64,000 bases of DNA from assembly GCF_000316035.1 (NCBI RefSeq), contig NZ_ANHX01000091.1, positions 62,001-126,000 on the forward strand. The letters run 5' to 3'. Numbering within the stretch: position 1 is the first letter of the stretch; each line of letters starts with the position of its first letter. Under the pieces are notes generated by a model. It was given only the letters and a program-made list of their open reading frames with translations, did not search any database and was not told the origin of the DNA. This DNA is from Paenibacillus sp. PAMC 26794. Its GTDB lineage: Bacteria > Bacillota > Bacilli > Paenibacillales > Paenibacillaceae. A program made the translations under genes and the position numbers. This document shows, one piece after another, positions 17,824 through 27,111 of this stretch.

Positions 17824-18435
17824 ATGCTGAAAAAGTACAAATGGACATGGATGCTGCTTGGGCTCGCACTGATTATGGCTGTGTATCTGATGTGGGGCAC
17901 TGTATTTGCCAGTAAGGAAAAATTACCCGAAATCCGGGAAATCCAATCCTTTTCCATGGAAAATGTAGATGGCAGTACGGTATCACTGGAGGATACCCAA
18001 GGGAAAGTCCGTTTGTTCTACTTTTATTTCACCAGTTGTCCGGATGTCTGCCCGATTACGACGTTTACGTTATCCCAGGTGCAGGATCTGTTGAAAGAGG
18101 ACGACACCTTCGGTAAAGATGTCTCGTTTGTATCCATTTCATTCGACCCCAAAGTCGACACAAGAGAGAAGATTAAGACGTTCGCGGACCGCTTCCATGC
18201 GGATTATTCGGGATGGTACTTCTTGCGAGGGGATATGGACAAAACAAAACAGTTCGCCAGAGATTCATTTCAAATCCTGATCGATGGGGAGAGTAAGGAC
18301 GATTTTGCCCATATGAACATGATCGGGCTGGTGGATGAGAACAACCAGCTGCGCAAGGTATATAACGCATTTAATACAGAGGACGTTGTGCCAGCTGTCA
18401 TTGCTGAGGATATTCGCAATCTGATTAAGGAATAA
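17824..18435 (+). CDS. Sco1/SenC family copper chaperone
   Basis: A 203-residue membrane-anchored thioredoxin-fold protein that helps build the CuA centre of cytochrome c oxidase. The copper ligands are C72 and C76 in CPDVCP and H163 in AHMNMIG. One N-terminal membrane segment covers residues 8-27. A GAGGAAG ribosome site precedes the ATG; a start 26 codons earlier is unlikely. Heme A synthase ctaA lies 18 kb away in this window and serves the same oxidase. A terminator follows. Confidence 0.92.
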   Translation: MLKKYKWTWMLLGLALIMAVYLMWGTVFASKEKLPEIREIQSFSMENVDGSTVSLEDTQGKVRLFYFYFTSCPDVCPITTFTLSQVQDLLKEDDTFGKDVSFVSISFDPKVDTREKIKTFADRFHADYSGWYFLRGDMDKTKQFARDSFQILIDGESKDDFAHMNMIGLVDENNQLRKVYNAFNTEDVVPAVIAEDIRNLIKE

Positions 18436-18455
18436 TCATCTGATACTCATATTGT

Positions 18456-18500
18456 AAAGGCTGCCTTTAGGTTGGATATCAATCCAAAGGCAGCCTTTTG
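18456..18500. terminator. Terminator between the Sco and Toprim genes
   Basis: AAAGGCTGCCTTT...AAAGGCAGCCTTTT, with an inner GGTTGGAT/ATCCAA-type stem; usable in both directions for convergent genes. Confidence 0.88.
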
Positions 18501-18510
18501 GTATTTCATT

Positions 18511-18858
18511 TTAATAGGAGGGATGTTCAGGGTATTGGATGTATGTCTCTAACCCGGCTTTCTCCAGCTGGGCAATGATATACTCATCAGGTGTTCCTTC
18601 CACACCCGCATATCCTCGTCGTGTATACATCTGTACTGCATCCGGGAAAGCATCCCGAAGCACACCTCTTATTTTTTTGCCGGAACTGTCATTATCCATA
18701 AATAAAAAGACTTCATCGTAACCGACTTGCTTGCGCAGGGTCTCCAACTTGAGGGAATTAAGTGTTCCAAACGTACATAGAATGTTGATTTCGGGTCCAA
18801 CCAGATGTTTCAGTTTGCTTCGGTCATTCTTACCTTCCACAATGACATGAATAGGCAT
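18511..18858 (-). CDS. Toprim domain protein, 115 residues
   Basis: A stand-alone Toprim domain. The catalytic glutamate is E8 in VIVEGKND and the DxD pair is D55/D57 in FMDNDSSGKK. Such short proteins resemble the N-terminal half of RNase M5 and small topoisomerase/primase-type nucleases. RNase M5 itself is longer and normally sits beside ksgA, so this is probably a different, uncharacterised member. An AAGAGGTG ribosome site favours the ATG used; a GTG three codons earlier is possible. Confidence 0.85.
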   Translation of the reverse strand: MPIHVIVEGKNDRSKLKHLVGPEINILCTFGTLNSLKLETLRKQVGYDEVFLFMDNDSSGKKIRGVLRDAFPDAVQMYTRRGYAGVEGTPDEYIIAQLEKAGLETYIQYPEHPSY

Positions 18859-18928
18859 GATATTCACCTCTTGTTCGAGAGCTTATGTCGACATTCCCCG
18901 GGAAATGTTGCAGCGAAAATCGACTGAT

Positions 18929-19292
18929 TATATAAAATGGACTCCTTTCTTTACACGACTGCTAACTGGATAGAAAAACCCATCAAGTTTGAGGTCTTAT
19001 TTCATAGATGCATCATTAGGGAAATAATAGCTGGCAGTGGCCGTTCCGGTTACGGATCGTTCTTCCGATCGCTGTTGTCTCCATATATTTCTGAATTACT
19101 TTTATAAAGTTAATATTTGGAGACAAAGGCGAACGCTACCGCTTCTTCAAAATCGATTCCGTCCCCTTCACTACTTTTGGCTAATTGTTCAACCTTAATG
19201 ATCTTCAATAAGATAAAACCTTCGGTGATTGTGAAAGATAGATTTCCCAGTTAGCTTTTATCAACGTGTAAAACGTTAGTCCATTTTATATA
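18929..19292. repeat. Palindromic MITE-like repeat, full copy B
   Basis: A 364-base non-coding element. The ends are inverted repeats: TATATAAAATGGACT at 18929 and its reverse complement at 19278-19292, followed inward by TTTACACG at 18950 and CGTGTAAA at 19265. Similarity between the two arms continues inward (GCTAACTGG occurs on both sides), so the whole element is an imperfect palindrome. The centre (about 19055-19170) carries the core GATCGCTGTTGTCTCC ... GGAGACAAAGGCGAACGC shared with other copies. TA lies at both ends, as if inserted at TA. No ORF is inside. Confidence 0.7.
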
Positions 19293-19385
19293 TAGTTTAG
19301 CTGTAAATGGGGGAATGATGCAAAGCTAATGAAAATACAGGCCTAATTGATGCCATAACGGTAGGGAAGAAGACTTGATACAGGC

Positions 19386-20561
19386 CTAATTTAATATACT
19401 TTTCGGGTCGGACAGGGAAGCTTCGCGTCTGGATGTATAGTATGGAAGCAGTAGCATACCAATCATTAACAAAAGAAACGCGATGAAATAGGGTGATAAC
19501 CCGACACGAAGCTGTCCGGCTGTGATGGGGCCGATGAAAGAGCCGATGGAGGTGGCAATGGATTGCAGCGAGAAAATGCGGCCCAACTTGCTGCCTCCGC
19601 TCAGACGGATAAATAGGGTTGCCATAGCTGGAAAGATAATGCCTTTGGACATCCCGAGTACAAATAATACGGTGGTCAACGGAACTTGCGGAATGGCTGC
19701 CATCACAAAAAAACACAAGGACATTAACAGCACGCCCGCAACCAGACGCAGCTTGGGGGAATACCGGTTGAGAAATAACATACTGAGTGTGAAGAGTGCC
19801 CCAATACTGATAATAGAGAACAGCAGTCCGGTAGACATGATGGACGATTGTCCTCCTCCCCGCAGGGGTAATTCGAAGAAGAGAATACCTTGGGCACAGG
19901 CAATCACCAGAGGCAAGGCAAAATATCGCCAGGACACTGGCAGGAAAGCACTTGTGGCATCTGCTGGTGAAACGTCAGCTTTGGCAGGTTCAGTTACTCT
20001 CTCCTGCTGCTTGATGATGCCGCGGGGCATCGTCATGAAAGCAATGACACCTGTGAGAATAAGCAGATAGCCCAAGCCTGAGAATGTAGCAGAGAATCCC
20101 ATGGAACCCACAATGATCGCACCGGCTGCTGGCGATATCACAGAGGCGAGGGTATGTACTACCCCGTGACCCGACATATACTTCCCCTGTTTCACCGGAT
20201 CGCTGGATAACTGTGCAAGCAGGGCGAGACATGCAGGAGACAGGAAGGCAAGCACAAAACCGCTAATGGAACGCAGCGCCAGCAGTTGCCACGGTGTCTG
20301 GACATAGGCTTGTAAGAGCAGGATGAATCCTGCACCGAGCAGACTGAATACAATGTAGCGGCGACTCCCATGTTTATCGATTTGTGTTCCAGCAATCAGA
20401 TTGCCAGGAAGATGCGTTAAGGAATAGATGCCCATCATCCAGCCAATGAAAGTAGGGGCGGCTCCCAGCGAGATGGCAAAAGGAGTCAGAATGGGATACT
20501 GGGCGTGCAAATCAAATACGGCAAGGAACAAAAACAGGTATAGCCAGATGGCCGTTTTCAC
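19386..20561 (-). CDS. MFS transporter
   Basis: A 391-residue permease with 12 hydrophobic segments and the loop-2/3 signature GTQIDKHGSRR near residue 62, typical of the drug:H+ antiporter type. A cytosolic loop with Lys/Ala-rich sequence lies near residues 180-200. The substrate is unknown. It is divergent from the gene at 20777 and ends 93 bases from repeat copy B. A short direct repeat, ACAGGCCTAATT, occurs twice at its 3' end (about 19337 and 19381). Confidence 0.88.
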   Translation of the reverse strand: MKTAIWLYLFLFLAVFDLHAQYPILTPFAISLGAAPTFIGWMMGIYSLTHLPGNLIAGTQIDKHGSRRYIVFSLLGAGFILLLQAYVQTPWQLLALRSISGFVLAFLSPACLALLAQLSSDPVKQGKYMSGHGVVHTLASVISPAAGAIIVGSMGFSATFSGLGYLLILTGVIAFMTMPRGIIKQQERVTEPAKADVSPADATSAFLPVSWRYFALPLVIACAQGILFFELPLRGGGQSSIMSTGLLFSIISIGALFTLSMLFLNRYSPKLRLVAGVLLMSLCFFVMAAIPQVPLTTVLFVLGMSKGIIFPAMATLFIRLSGGSKLGRIFSLQSIATSIGSFIGPITAGQLRVGLSPYFIAFLLLMIGMLLLPYYTSRREASLSDPKSILN

Positions 20562-20702
20562 ATAAGCCCCTCCTTGTTAAGCGATGCATGTTCCAATTAC
20601 AGGTCTTGAACGTGTTCCCGTTCGCCAGCAGAACCTCATGGTACTACTTGTACGCCCGGCGGGACGAACTTAGACCGTTTATTTTTAAGGGAGAGGGCTT
20701 AG

Positions 20703-20732
20703 CTGACAGCAGCTTCGGAAATCATGTATAAT
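20703..20732 (+). promoter_or_regulatory. Promoter of the 20777 membrane protein / wall cluster
   Basis: CTGACA, 18 bases, TATAAT. Transcription should begin near 20740, after the GTG of the longest frame, which supports a start further downstream. Confidence 0.65.
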
Positions 20733-20776
20733 ATTCGGGAGTGTTACGAATGAATCCTAATACGGAAGGTGTAGTC

Positions 20777-21232
20777 ATGAACATAGAAGTAATCAAAGAG
20801 TTTGTGATGCAGAACTGGCTGGTGATCGTGGTTGCATTGATCATATTGTTCTTTGTTCTTAATGTGGTCAAAACCGTATTGAAATGGGCGATTGCCATCA
20901 TCATTATTGCGGCTCTACTGATATACAGCGGCATCTCCATTGATCAGATCAAACAGACAGTGACAGACGTACAATCCAGCACGATGGACACATTGAAGAA
21001 GGAAGCAACCAGCATGATGCTTAAGGAGGCTTCCAAAGCGAAATACGTCAAAGGACAGGATGGAGCGTTCACCATCACAAGTCCCAATGTGGAGATTAAG
21101 GGCAGAACTCAATCGGATAAAGTCGATGTGACCTTCCGCGGAATTTCACTTGGCGAATGGAAGCTCGACAATGAAACTATACGTACGTTTGTCGAACAGG
21201 CACAAGAAAACAAAACAGCACCAGCATCGTAG
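20777..21232 (+). CDS. Small membrane protein of a wall-related cluster
   Basis: A 151-residue protein. Two adjoining hydrophobic segments (about residues 11-30 and 33-50) form an N-terminal hairpin; the rest is soluble and contains a helical, Thr/Lys-rich stretch and a beta-rich tail. I do not recognise the family. It is followed after 18 bases by the transglutaminase gene and then by a penicillin-binding protein gene on the same strand, which suggests a cell envelope role. A GGAAGGTG ribosome site favours this ATG over an ATG nine codons upstream. Confidence 0.75.
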   Translation: MNIEVIKEFVMQNWLVIVVALIILFFVLNVVKTVLKWAIAIIIIAALLIYSGISIDQIKQTVTDVQSSTMDTLKKEATSMMLKEASKAKYVKGQDGAFTITSPNVEIKGRTQSDKVDVTFRGISLGEWKLDNETIRTFVEQAQENKTAPAS

Positions 21233-21250
21233 TAAAGGGGGAATCGGTAC

Positions 21251-22396
21251 GTGCTGCAGAATTGGCTGGACAGCCTGAAGGAATTGAATGGCATCACGAT
21301 TATGCTGTTGCTGATTGTGGCTGCTTCATTATTGCAGGGTTGGTCCAGAGGGGCTTCGCGTTCAGCAGGCAGACTCTTTGGGTTCCTGATGGATGGCATT
21401 ATGGCTGTCATTGGTATTCTGTTGTCGATCGGTTTAACGTTGTGGCTTGCGCCATATGTACAGCAATGGCTGTCTAAGTATGCTTCAGCCATGCCTAACC
21501 GTGAGTTGAACCGGTGGGAACAGATGTATTATACGTTGGTTACGGCGATTGCAGATTTTCCGCTGATGCGGTTCGCTGTATTATTTGTACTTAGCTATGG
21601 ACTCATCCGACTGATTCTTGGGTTCCTCTCTTCATTTATTTTTAGCAGCAGGCAGAGGTCAGCCGAGGAAAGTGCGCCTAAAGGTATGTTTAGTCGGTTG
21701 ACGGGTGCATTCATTGGCACGATCATAGGCTCCGTCCGCGGAATGATTGTCATTGCGGTTTTGTTCATGATAGTCAGTCTTTACCCCGGGAGTATGTTCA
21801 GCCGATATGTGGAAGCATCTCCGATCTATATGCAAGGGGCCAAATCGGTTATCGAACCGTTGTCTGGCACGTTTATCAAGGACAAGCTACCCGTATTTAC
21901 GCAGGCTGTGCAGAAGGAACTGGGCGGCATCCTGCAACGCAAATATGAAGTCATCGATCACAATATTCCAACGGATATCGAATCTGCAGCGAGTGAGATT
22001 GTCAAAGGCCAATCGACAGATGAAGCCAAAGCAAGAGCGCTATACGACTGGGTAGGTTCACGTATTCAGTATGACTATGGTAAAGTGGATGACTATGAGC
22101 AAAAGGGCATATGGCATGAACAGAATCCACAGGATACATTTGATACACGCAAAGGCGTATGTATTGATTATGCCCGTCTCTATGCCGTGATGGCCCGTTC
22201 ACAAGGACTTGAAGTCAAAGTTGTTACAGGACTTGGTTATAACGGCCAGGGAGGGTACGGTCCGCATGCGTGGAATGAGGTGTATTTGAGTGATTCCGAG
22301 AGCTGGGTTCCGCTTGACCCGACATGGGCGATCAGTGGAGACTGGTTTAATCCTCCGAATTTTGCCGACACCCATCTGAAAGATCAATCAGCTTAA
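21251..22396 (+). CDS. Multi-pass membrane protein with transglutaminase-like domain
   Basis: A 381-residue protein. About four membrane segments lie in residues 13-185, in a layout like CvpA (colicin V production protein) families; the C-terminal 150 residues form a transglutaminase-like cysteine protease fold. The triad is C304 in RKGVCIDYA, H339 in GPHAWNEV and D356 in PLDPTW. A GTG start has an AAGGGGG ribosome site. The catalytic domain probably faces outside and may act on wall peptides or surface proteins; this is inference from its position before two penicillin-binding protein genes. Confidence 0.85.
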   Translation: MLQNWLDSLKELNGITIMLLLIVAASLLQGWSRGASRSAGRLFGFLMDGIMAVIGILLSIGLTLWLAPYVQQWLSKYASAMPNRELNRWEQMYYTLVTAIADFPLMRFAVLFVLSYGLIRLILGFLSSFIFSSRQRSAEESAPKGMFSRLTGAFIGTIIGSVRGMIVIAVLFMIVSLYPGSMFSRYVEASPIYMQGAKSVIEPLSGTFIKDKLPVFTQAVQKELGGILQRKYEVIDHNIPTDIESAASEIVKGQSTDEAKARALYDWVGSRIQYDYGKVDDYEQKGIWHEQNPQDTFDTRKGVCIDYARLYAVMARSQGLEVKVVTGLGYNGQGGYGPHAWNEVYLSDSESWVPLDPTWAISGDWFNPPNFADTHLKDQSA

Positions 22397-22501
22397 CATT
22401 ACAACGGACATGGGTCCGGAATATGACGACGTTGCCAGGTTATCATGCCGCGAAGAATCAGTTTGAGCGGTATGCATCAAGTCATGAAAGAGGTAGGATG
22501 G

Positions 22502-24538
22502 ATGAAAAAGCATTCCAATGAGAAGGATGAACTTACAGACAAACGGCGCTTCAGTTACCGAATGAACGTATTTTTCTTCGCTTCCTTTGTTATTTTTAGC
22601 GTTATTATTGTACGCTTGGCCTTTTTACAATTTGTCGAAGGGCCTGAGCTTAGTCAGGAAGAAGCAAGTAACATTACCAAGGATGTACCACTTCCTCCTG
22701 TGAGAGGCACGATCTATGATTCCACAGGTCAGGTGAAGTTGGCATACTCCAAGCCCATTCAGTCTCTCTACCTGACACTGTATAAAAACTATGGGGATGT
22801 TGATGGGAAACCGAGTCCTAACATAGGGGAAGTGCAGGATATTGCAACCCGGTTGCATGATGTGTTTGAACAGTACAAGCTGAAGGATTCAGAGCCACTT
22901 ACGGTGGAGAAAATTATTGAAGAGATGGACTTGAACTCCCGCAAAGCGAACGGTTTCATGCCACGTCTGATCAAGAGTGATCTGTCCGAGGAAGAAGTTG
23001 CTTATTTCCTACAGCACAAGGACGAGTTCAAAGGTATTCAGATCGTCGAGGAGAGTGTACGTTTCTACGATCCGGATACGGTAGCGGTTCAGACCATCGG
23101 TTATCTGAAGAAGTTCAGAAGTTCGAAGTCCTTGAACAAATACAAAGAGGTGGACGAGGCCAATAAAACGCAAACGGATCCGGGCCTGGTGTATACGGAG
23201 AATGAATTTGTAGGCTTTGATGGACTCGAACTGCAATATCAGGATGCTCTCCGAGGCAAAAGCGGATATACATCCGTTGATGTTGATTTGCGTAATCTGC
23301 CTGAAGGTGTGGCTGGTTCTACCCCGCCGGAGAAAGGGTACGACCTGATTTCCAGCATTAACAAGAACGTTCAGGTGAAAACAGAACAGGCCATTCTGGA
23401 TCAGTTGAGTTGGCTTCATCGCAATCCGGTTTCCGGTCGATTGCATCCGAATGCAAAGACCGGATTTGCAGTTGCGATGGAAGTGGATACGGGGAAAATC
23501 GTATCTGCTGCCAGTATGCCAGATTATGATACCAACATCTGGAGAACAGGCAGTATCACAAATGATCAGTATGATGATATCAAATATGTGTATCAAAATG
23601 GTACGATTCGTTCATTCCCTCCGGATGACTCTAAAAAGCGAGCTGAATCGATCGTGTTACTCGGCTCCACCATCAAACCGCTTAGTGTCTTGATCGGTTT
23701 GAAAGAAGGTTTCTTCACTACCAATACGGTTTATTCGGATAGAGGTTCAACGACCTTTGGTGGGGACAATCGCAGAGTGCAGAACTCATCAGGGCATGTG
23801 TATGGTGCAATGTATCCTCGTGATGCGATTCGTCATTCCTCGAACGTATTCATGATTGATGAGATTGGGAAGAAGATGTACTCAAAATATGGTGCGACCG
23901 GAATTGACAAATGGGATGAATACATGAAGCAGTTCGGCCTTGGGGTATCTACAGGGGTTGATTTGCCGAATGAATTCCTGGGTATACGGGATTACATGAA
24001 CGACACGGAAAGCTCGTTGACTCGTCTCGTGTATGGTTCCTTTGGACAGCAGGGGAAATACACAACCATGCAGCTAGCACAGTACACGACAATGCTGGCG
24101 AACAAAGGAAAGCGGATGGAGCCACAACTGGTTAGAGAGTTCCGGGATTCGGAAGGCAACGTGGTCGAGAAAGTAAAACCGAAGGTACTCAGCACGGTGG
24201 AGTTTAACGATGCCTACTGGAATGAAGTACAACGAGGCATGGCAACCGAGGTATCTGCATTTAGCGGATTCCCTTATGACTTTGCTAGAAAAACAGGAAC
24301 ATCGACACAGGTAGTAGGCGGTAAACTGGTGGATAACGGTGTATTTATCGCCTATGCCCCACGTAATAATCCAAAGCTTGCTGTCGCTGTGGTTATCCCC
24401 GAAGGGGGCTTTGGATCGAGCAGTGCGGCTCCGGTTGCACGTGCGATCTTCGATGCCTATGACGAGGAATTCGGTCTTGACGGTATACCGAAGAAAGACA
24501 AAAATAAAGATTCAGAATCGGAATCAGGCACACAGTGA
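22502..24538 (+). CDS. Class B penicillin-binding protein, PbpA/PbpH-like
   Basis: A 678-residue monofunctional DD-transpeptidase. One membrane anchor lies at about residues 23-42, then a PBP dimerisation domain (PVRGTIYD near 66) and the catalytic domain with S389xxK392 (LLGSTIKPL), S446-S447-N448 and K597-T598-G599. It resembles the B. subtilis elongation enzymes PbpA/PbpH. The ATG used has an AAAGAGGTAGG ribosome site; the frame is open 19 codons upstream. It forms the third gene after the small membrane protein and transglutaminase. The tail is charged and rich in Lys/Ser/Glu. Confidence 0.92.
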   Translation: MKKHSNEKDELTDKRRFSYRMNVFFFASFVIFSVIIVRLAFLQFVEGPELSQEEASNITKDVPLPPVRGTIYDSTGQVKLAYSKPIQSLYLTLYKNYGDVDGKPSPNIGEVQDIATRLHDVFEQYKLKDSEPLTVEKIIEEMDLNSRKANGFMPRLIKSDLSEEEVAYFLQHKDEFKGIQIVEESVRFYDPDTVAVQTIGYLKKFRSSKSLNKYKEVDEANKTQTDPGLVYTENEFVGFDGLELQYQDALRGKSGYTSVDVDLRNLPEGVAGSTPPEKGYDLISSINKNVQVKTEQAILDQLSWLHRNPVSGRLHPNAKTGFAVAMEVDTGKIVSAASMPDYDTNIWRTGSITNDQYDDIKYVYQNGTIRSFPPDDSKKRAESIVLLGSTIKPLSVLIGLKEGFFTTNTVYSDRGSTTFGGDNRRVQNSSGHVYGAMYPRDAIRHSSNVFMIDEIGKKMYSKYGATGIDKWDEYMKQFGLGVSTGVDLPNEFLGIRDYMNDTESSLTRLVYGSFGQQGKYTTMQLAQYTTMLANKGKRMEPQLVREFRDSEGNVVEKVKPKVLSTVEFNDAYWNEVQRGMATEVSAFSGFPYDFARKTGTSTQVVGGKLVDNGVFIAYAPRNNPKLAVAVVIPEGGFGSSSAAPVARAIFDAYDEEFGLDGIPKKDKNKDSESESGTQ

Positions 24539-24555
24539 TGTGAGGCATTGGTTAC

Positions 24556-24587
24556 AGAGGGGACCCTTCGTGGGTCCTCTTTTTTGT
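24556..24587 (+). terminator. Terminator between the two PBP genes
   Basis: AGAGGGGACCC pairs with GGGTCCTCT with a TTCG loop region, followed by six T. Confidence 0.92.
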
Positions 24588-24827
24588 TTTTACGTGGAGA
24601 ATGGATCGTAAGAGTGAACTAATTAGTTGCATTAATATGTAACCATATGAGCTGTACCACGTTTATATAAGGGAAGGGTAAACGCGATCCGGAGAACGGG
24701 ATAACGTTGATATGTCAGTGTTTACATTGGAATCGGTAGATGGGGTAGTGTAACGGTTCTGTTTACGAAAATGTAACCAAATATTGAAAGACGTGACAGC
24801 TAACCTTTGGTAGACTTGGTTGAGAAA

Positions 24828-24873
24828 GGATTAAATATTGGATTGAACGCGTTCACAAGACGGATTAAATATT
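24828..24873 (+). repeat. Short direct repeat in the leader of the second PBP gene
   Basis: GGATTAAATATT occurs at 24828-24839 and again at 24862-24873, separated by GATTGAACGCGTTCAC, itself near-palindromic (GAACGCGTTC). It could be a regulator site. The remaining 320 bases between the PBP genes show no gene. Confidence 0.4.
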
Positions 24874-24907
24874 TTATTTTTATAGAGGAACGGGAGAGGC
24901 TTAAAAC

Positions 24908-26881
24908 ATGTTTAACCGATTGAGAAAGAAACCCATGACTGAGGAAGATACACCTGTCAACAAGCCTTCCACCGCAAGGCTGAATCTGTTTTTTTTCGCG
25001 GCATTTGTCATATTCAGTATCCTTATTTTCAGATTAGCCTTTGTGCAATTTGTGGAGGGCCCTGAACTGACGTATATGGAAACGAGTCGTAATACCAAAG
25101 ACATTCCACTCGCACCTGTTCGTGGTCCCATCTATGATGCGACAGGGGAAGTCGCGCTGGCTTATTCCGAACCTGTACAGTCCCTGTATGTGCTGTTATA
25201 TGAGGATTATCGGAATGATGAACGCAGGCAGGAAGCGGAGGAACTGGCTCATGATCTGGCGGCTGTGTTTAAGCAGTTTAATCCAGGGGACAAAGAGCAG
25301 CCGGATGCGGAAGAGATCATCAAACGATTGGATCTCAAATCTCAGAAGGCACATGGGTATACCCCTCGCCTAGTGAAGTCGGATCTAACCACGAAAGAAA
25401 TTGCTTATTTTATGGAAAAGAAGGCGGAGTATCCAGGTGCCATGGTACTGGAAGAAAACATTCGAAAATATGATCCGGATGGTGTTGCCGTCCAGGTGAT
25501 TGGATATACAAGAGAGTTCAAAGGTCAACAGGAAAACTTGGATAAATATATAGAAATAAGCAAGGCGGAGGCAACAGAACGTGATCCTGGACTGCGCTAT
25601 ACCCAGCAAGAAAAAGTGGGGGTCGATGGTCTGGAATTGCAATATCAGGAAGAGCTTCGTGGACGTAGCGGTTACCAATCCATTGATATTAATTCACGTA
25701 ATTTGCCAGAGGGGACGATGAAACAAACACCACCGGAGAAAGGTTACAGTCTGGTTTCCACCATTAACAAGGAAATTCAGATGGCCGCACAAGAGGCGAT
25801 AACGGACGAATTGCGAAGACTCCCTAAGGCAATTACCGGATACGCAGTAGCCATGGAAGTGGATACGGGAAATGTTGTCGCTATGGCGAGTATGCCGGAT
25901 TATGATCCGAACGATTGGGATTATGACAAAATTAAATATGTATTCCGGAACGGAACCACCGAGTCGTTCCCACCGAATGATGCCAAGCCTAGTCGGGCGG
26001 AATCCGTTGTACTCCTTGGATCAGTAATCAAGCCGCTAAGTGTCCTTATTGGATTGAAAGAGGGGTTATTTACAGCAGGACAAACCTATCATGATCAGGG
26101 ATATGCGGTTTTGGGGAAAGACGGACGACAAGTGAAGAACTCGCATTCTGCTTATAATGGTTCTATCACGGCGAGAAGAGCGATCGAGAAATCCTCCAAT
26201 GCGTTTATGATCGATATGGTAGGTAAACGTTTGTTAAGCAAATATGGCTCGGAAGGAATTGATATCTGGGACAAACACATGAAGGAATTTGGCTTGGGTG
26301 TGTCCACTGGTGTAGATCTGCCTAATGAATTTCTGGGTAGGCTAGAATATACTAATAAAGACGAATCAGCTCTAACACGTTTGGCATTTGCCTCGTTTGG
26401 ACAGCAAGCCAAGTACACCACGATGCAACTTGCACAATATACCACCATGCTTGCCAATAAGGGCAAGCGGATGGAACCACATCTGGTGAAGGAAATCCGT
26501 GACGCGGACGGCAATGTGGTGAAAGAGATCAAACCTAAAGTGCTCAATGAAGTTGATTTTGCCGATGCGCATTGGAATGAAGTTCATAAAGGTATGGTTA
26601 CTAAAGTAAGTTCATTTGACGGTTTCCCTTACGATTATGCTCGGAAAACAGGAACATCAGAGCAGGGAACCGGACCGAACAAAAAAGAGAATGGTGTATT
26701 TATTGCCTTTGCACCACGAGATAATCCGAAGCTTGCTGTCGCTGTTGTTGTTCCGGAAGGTGGGTTCGGGTCAGTCAGTGCTTCACCAATAGCACGGAAA
26801 ATCTTCGATGCATACGATGAAGTGTATGGTCTCGATGGAACGCCGAAAGGTAAGAAAGACGAAGGAAAAAACAAAGAGTAA
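24908..26881 (+). CDS. Class B penicillin-binding protein, paralogue of the preceding gene
   Basis: A 657-residue transpeptidase closely similar to the protein at 22502 over its full length. Anchor at about residues 26-46; catalytic S372xxK375 (LLGSVIKPL), S429-S430-N431, K580-T581-G582. The two are clear tandem duplicates that keep all catalytic residues, so both are probably active. It has its own leader of about 320 bases after a terminator, hence separate control. A GGGAGAGG ribosome site precedes the ATG. Confidence 0.92.
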   Translation: MFNRLRKKPMTEEDTPVNKPSTARLNLFFFAAFVIFSILIFRLAFVQFVEGPELTYMETSRNTKDIPLAPVRGPIYDATGEVALAYSEPVQSLYVLLYEDYRNDERRQEAEELAHDLAAVFKQFNPGDKEQPDAEEIIKRLDLKSQKAHGYTPRLVKSDLTTKEIAYFMEKKAEYPGAMVLEENIRKYDPDGVAVQVIGYTREFKGQQENLDKYIEISKAEATERDPGLRYTQQEKVGVDGLELQYQEELRGRSGYQSIDINSRNLPEGTMKQTPPEKGYSLVSTINKEIQMAAQEAITDELRRLPKAITGYAVAMEVDTGNVVAMASMPDYDPNDWDYDKIKYVFRNGTTESFPPNDAKPSRAESVVLLGSVIKPLSVLIGLKEGLFTAGQTYHDQGYAVLGKDGRQVKNSHSAYNGSITARRAIEKSSNAFMIDMVGKRLLSKYGSEGIDIWDKHMKEFGLGVSTGVDLPNEFLGRLEYTNKDESALTRLAFASFGQQAKYTTMQLAQYTTMLANKGKRMEPHLVKEIRDADGNVVKEIKPKVLNEVDFADAHWNEVHKGMVTKVSSFDGFPYDYARKTGTSEQGTGPNKKENGVFIAFAPRDNPKLAVAVVVPEGGFGSVSASPIARKIFDAYDEVYGLDGTPKGKKDEGKNKE

Positions 26882-27005
26882 TGCAAAAGAACGTCGCGGG
26901 AGTTGGCTCTTTTAACATCATGATCAGAAAGTTAATGAAGTGAATTAAATACATTTGGACAGGCAGGGGAAATAATCCCTTGCCTTTTTTTTTGGCTTCG
27001 GATAA

Positions 27006-27025
27006 AATTTGCACAAGGGAAACAT
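27006..27025 (+). promoter_or_regulatory. MntR-like operator upstream of mntA
   Basis: TTTGCACAAGGGAAAC at 27008-27023 resembles the B. subtilis MntR box (TTTGC, about four bases, AGGNAAAC). It lies about 90 bases before the mnt operon and predicts repression by manganese. Confidence 0.6.
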
Positions 27026-27111
27026 TATTAGTCTTGATTAAAACTTAATACCTTGTACAACAAAATTAGATGTTGACAATTTTTTTAGGAGAGGGAAAGG
27101 GGACGAATGAA

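Noticed and set aside
19333..19392. Direct repeat ACAGGCCTAATT twice near the MFS gene end, as a target-site duplication of repeat B
   Set aside because: Both copies lie on the same side of the element, so they cannot be its target duplication.
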